Source of the DNA: JADJDM01 sp044352985
GTDB lineage: Bacteria; Bacteroidota; Bacteroidia; B-17B0; Aurantibacillaceae
Length of the DNA: 64,000 nucleotides
Reading direction: 5' to 3'
NCBI GenBank assembly: GCA_044352985.1
Contig: JBILCU010000004.1
Coordinates: forward strand, 62,001 to 126,000
The translations under genes and the position numbers were made by a program. A model generated the notes under the pieces. That model was not told the origin of the DNA. It saw nothing but the letters and a program-made list of their open reading frames with translations, and did no database searches. Numbering within the stretch: position 1 is the first letter of the stretch; each line of letters begins with the position of its first letter. Of this stretch, positions 62,698-64,000 are shown one piece after another.

Positions 62698-62761
62698 CAG
62701 TAATACTACTTAGTAAAATCAAGTAGTACTACTTAGACAAAAACTAAGTAGTACTACTTAA
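62698..62761. promoter_or_regulatory. Three tandem palindromic sites AAGTAGTACTACTT
   Basis: Two exact copies of the self-complementary 14-mer AAGTAGTACTACTT occupy 62721-62734 and 62746-62759, and a third, CAGTAATACTACTTAG at 62698-62713, differs from the extended first copy at two positions. Copy starts are spaced 23 and 25 bp. They lie about 160-230 bp upstream of the fusion regulator's promoter box and 84 bp past the end of the BON-domain gene. Confidence 0.75.
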
Positions 62762-62844
62762 AAATTGATGTTTTTTTATAATTCTTGATGGAAAATCTTG
62801 ATATTCATTAAAACTACAACAATTTTCAATAACAAGTTTGAAAA

Positions 62845-63513
62845 TTAAAACACCAATTCATCCGTTTTAATTTCCAGTCTATTATCAACTCGTTCAATTC
62901 CGTTTGCACTCCAAACTGCATTTTCAGCATCTTCTTTTTCTGCCCATGATCTTACGTTGCCTTTTAAAATGGCTTTATTGTCAATAATCTCAATATCAAT
63001 TCCGCTTGCATCAATGGTAGCGCTTCTGTGAAATGCTGCAGAAACTTTTTGTTTTATATCTTCTATACTTGTTTTTTGTTTGATTTGAATAGTATTAACT
63101 ATTCCTTTAACACCCATTAAATTTTCCACCATCATTCTGGCCGAATTTTTTTGAAATTCCCAATCAACAATTCCTTCAAGCGTAACAACACCAGATTCAA
63201 CCTTAACATTAATTTTATTTTCTCTAACTGCGCTATGCCATTTTAAAGCATTTACTACAGCCTCAGCAATATCTGTATCGTTTCTAATGCTGCTGCCTGG
63301 CAAATTTACTTCAAGATCTAATGCTACAGCTTTTACTCCTGATACATTTTTAGTTGCTTTCTCAGCCGCAATTTTTTTCGAATAAGAATCTATACTGCCT
63401 GATAATGTAACTACACCTTCTTTTACCGAAACACCAATTTGAGATGCATTTAAAAAAGGTTCCCATTTCAATTCTTCGATTACATCTTGTTTAATTTCTA
63501 AATCTGTTTTCAT
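62845..63513 (-). CDS. Triple BON-domain protein
   Basis: 222 residues made of three BON domains (about 4-70, 75-145 and 147-218), each with the pattern I-x-V-x(2)G-x-V-x-L-x-G-x-V (GVSVKEGVVTLSGSIDS, NVKVESGVVTLEGIVDW, DIEIIDNKAILKGNVRS). There is no signal peptide, unlike periplasmic OsmY, so it should be cytoplasmic. BON domains bind phospholipid surfaces or ligands; this type is often stress-induced. Its promoter region has an 8-bp inverted repeat (TTTAAGTA at 63530 and TACTTAAA at 63551). Confidence 0.88.
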   Translation of the reverse strand: MKTDLEIKQDVIEELKWEPFLNASQIGVSVKEGVVTLSGSIDSYSKKIAAEKATKNVSGVKAVALDLEVNLPGSSIRNDTDIAEAVVNALKWHSAVRENKINVKVESGVVTLEGIVDWEFQKNSARMMVENLMGVKGIVNTIQIKQKTSIEDIKQKVSAAFHRSATIDASGIDIEIIDNKAILKGNVRSWAEKEDAENAVWSANGIERVDNRLEIKTDELVF

Positions 63514-63693
63514 TTTTAATTATTTTTAATTTAAGTACTAATTAATAGATTACTTAAACTATTTAAAATGAAATAAACTACCTGATGTTTTGATATTGGT
63601 TGATTAGTGAATTGTCTTTTTAAAATTTTACACCTGGTTTTATGTTTGGCAGATTACTTTTCTGTACTTTTAAAAATAATTAGTTTAATAGCT

Positions 63694-64000
63694 ATGATTT
63701 GTTTTCCTAATGCAAAAATTAACCTTGGCCTACATATCACTGAAAAAAGAAGTGATGGTTTCCATAACATAGAAACTGTTTTTTATCCAATTCAATGGAA
63801 AGATGCACTGGAAGTGATTGAAAATAAAAACTGGAAATCAAATGAAAGCCGATGCCATTTAACATGTTATGGAATTGAAATTGCCGGAGATTTACAACAG
63901 AATTTAATTGTGCAAGCTTATAATAAGCTTGCAGAAAAATTTGACATACCTCCAATACAAGTTCATCTTTATAAAAATATACCCATGGGGGCAGGTCTTG
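63694..64000 (+). CDS. ispE: 4-diphosphocytidyl-2-C-methyl-D-erythritol kinase, N-terminal part
   Basis: The first 102 codons of a gene that continues past the right edge. MICFPNAKINLGLHITEKRSDGFHNIETVFYPI is the typical IspE opening, and the fragment ends in the GHMP kinase ATP loop (NIPMGAGL). IspE phosphorylates CDP-ME in the non-mevalonate isoprenoid pathway. Start ATG at 63694. Confidence 0.92.
   Translation, partial: MICFPNAKINLGLHITEKRSDGFHNIETVFYPIQWKDALEVIENKNWKSNESRCHLTCYGIEIAGDLQQNLIVQAYNKLAEKFDIPPIQVHLYKNIPMGAGL

Larger units (their letters stand above)
62496..62844. other. 349-bp intergenic region with three palindromic sites
   Basis: No gene. It contains the regulator's promoter box near its left end and three spaced palindromic sites at 62698-62761; the rest is AT-rich. 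Confidence 0.65.

Noticed and set aside
63913..63943. AAGCTT-containing repeat resembling the TTTCCGCAAGCTTG motif
   Set aside because: It lies in the ispE coding sequence, lacks the CCGC part and is explained by the encoded AYNKLAEKF residues.
63737..63955. 72-codon minus-strand frame near the right edge
   Set aside because: It is the antisense of the ispE N-terminus on the plus strand, which has clear family motifs.

Overview
The window is chromosomal DNA of a Gram-negative, low-GC member of the phylum Bacteroidota. The evidence is several type IX secretion (T9SS) C-terminal sorting domains, a GldB-type gliding lipoprotein gene, RNase Y, lipid A and Kdo-type sugar enzymes, and repeated TAnnTTTG promoter boxes, the -7 element of this phylum. 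I cannot place it to family from sequence reading alone. Most of the window is ordinary, densely packed core genome; two stretches (17.5-17.9 kb and 43.4-48.3 kb) look accessory.

Layout. 0-11 kb is housekeeping: MmcQ/YjbR-like fragment, ridA and HPPD (tyrosine catabolism), pyrF with a low-molecular-weight phosphatase, a BadF-type sugar kinase, 3-oxoacid CoA-transferase A/B, a PaaE-like reductase, rbfA, a LolE-like permease and alaS. 11-18 kb has a membrane protein with a secreted M1 peptidase that carries a predicted C-terminal outer-membrane barrel, a small XRE regulator facing a T9SS cargo gene across a perfect palindrome, and a GC-richer intergenic element. 18-31 kb has a class IV aminotransferase, a KdnB-like Kdo oxidase, a secreted nuclease, nadE, a PorT-like barrel protein, gldB, an S41 protease, a Rieske-like lipoprotein, a second M1-barrel protein, an LpxH-like hydrolase and another T9SS cargo. 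31-43 kb has rny, zapA and a 607-residue coiled-coil protein that may be an enlarged ZapA partner, then recG, a GT2/sugar-transferase-like fusion, Fe-S protein, Nudix, ribF and a leucine-rich-repeat protein.

43.4-48.3 kb is the most unusual part. A 291-bp copy of the 3' end of an aminotransferase gene lies 4.6 kb from the intact gene, in the same orientation, with only two differences, both silent. The block between the copies holds six lineage-specific-looking genes or relics, of which at least two are decayed, and three copies of the 14-mer TTTCCGCAAGCTTG, near both ends and in the middle. This is what a small integrated element, or an insertion hotspot that rebuilds the 3' end of its target gene, would look like.

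50-58 kb is a tightly coupled five-gene cell-surface polysaccharide cluster: O-antigen ligase-like, MBOAT acyltransferase, AlgJ/AlgX-like SGNH protein, GH16-like lipoprotein and a polytopic membrane protein. 58-64 kb has a GT4 glycosyltransferase, murB, formimidoylglutamase, a receiver/cyclic-nucleotide-binding/Crp-type fusion regulator, three spaced copies of a palindromic site, a triple-BON protein and the start of ispE.

No tRNA, rRNA, CRISPR array or recognisable transposase was seen.
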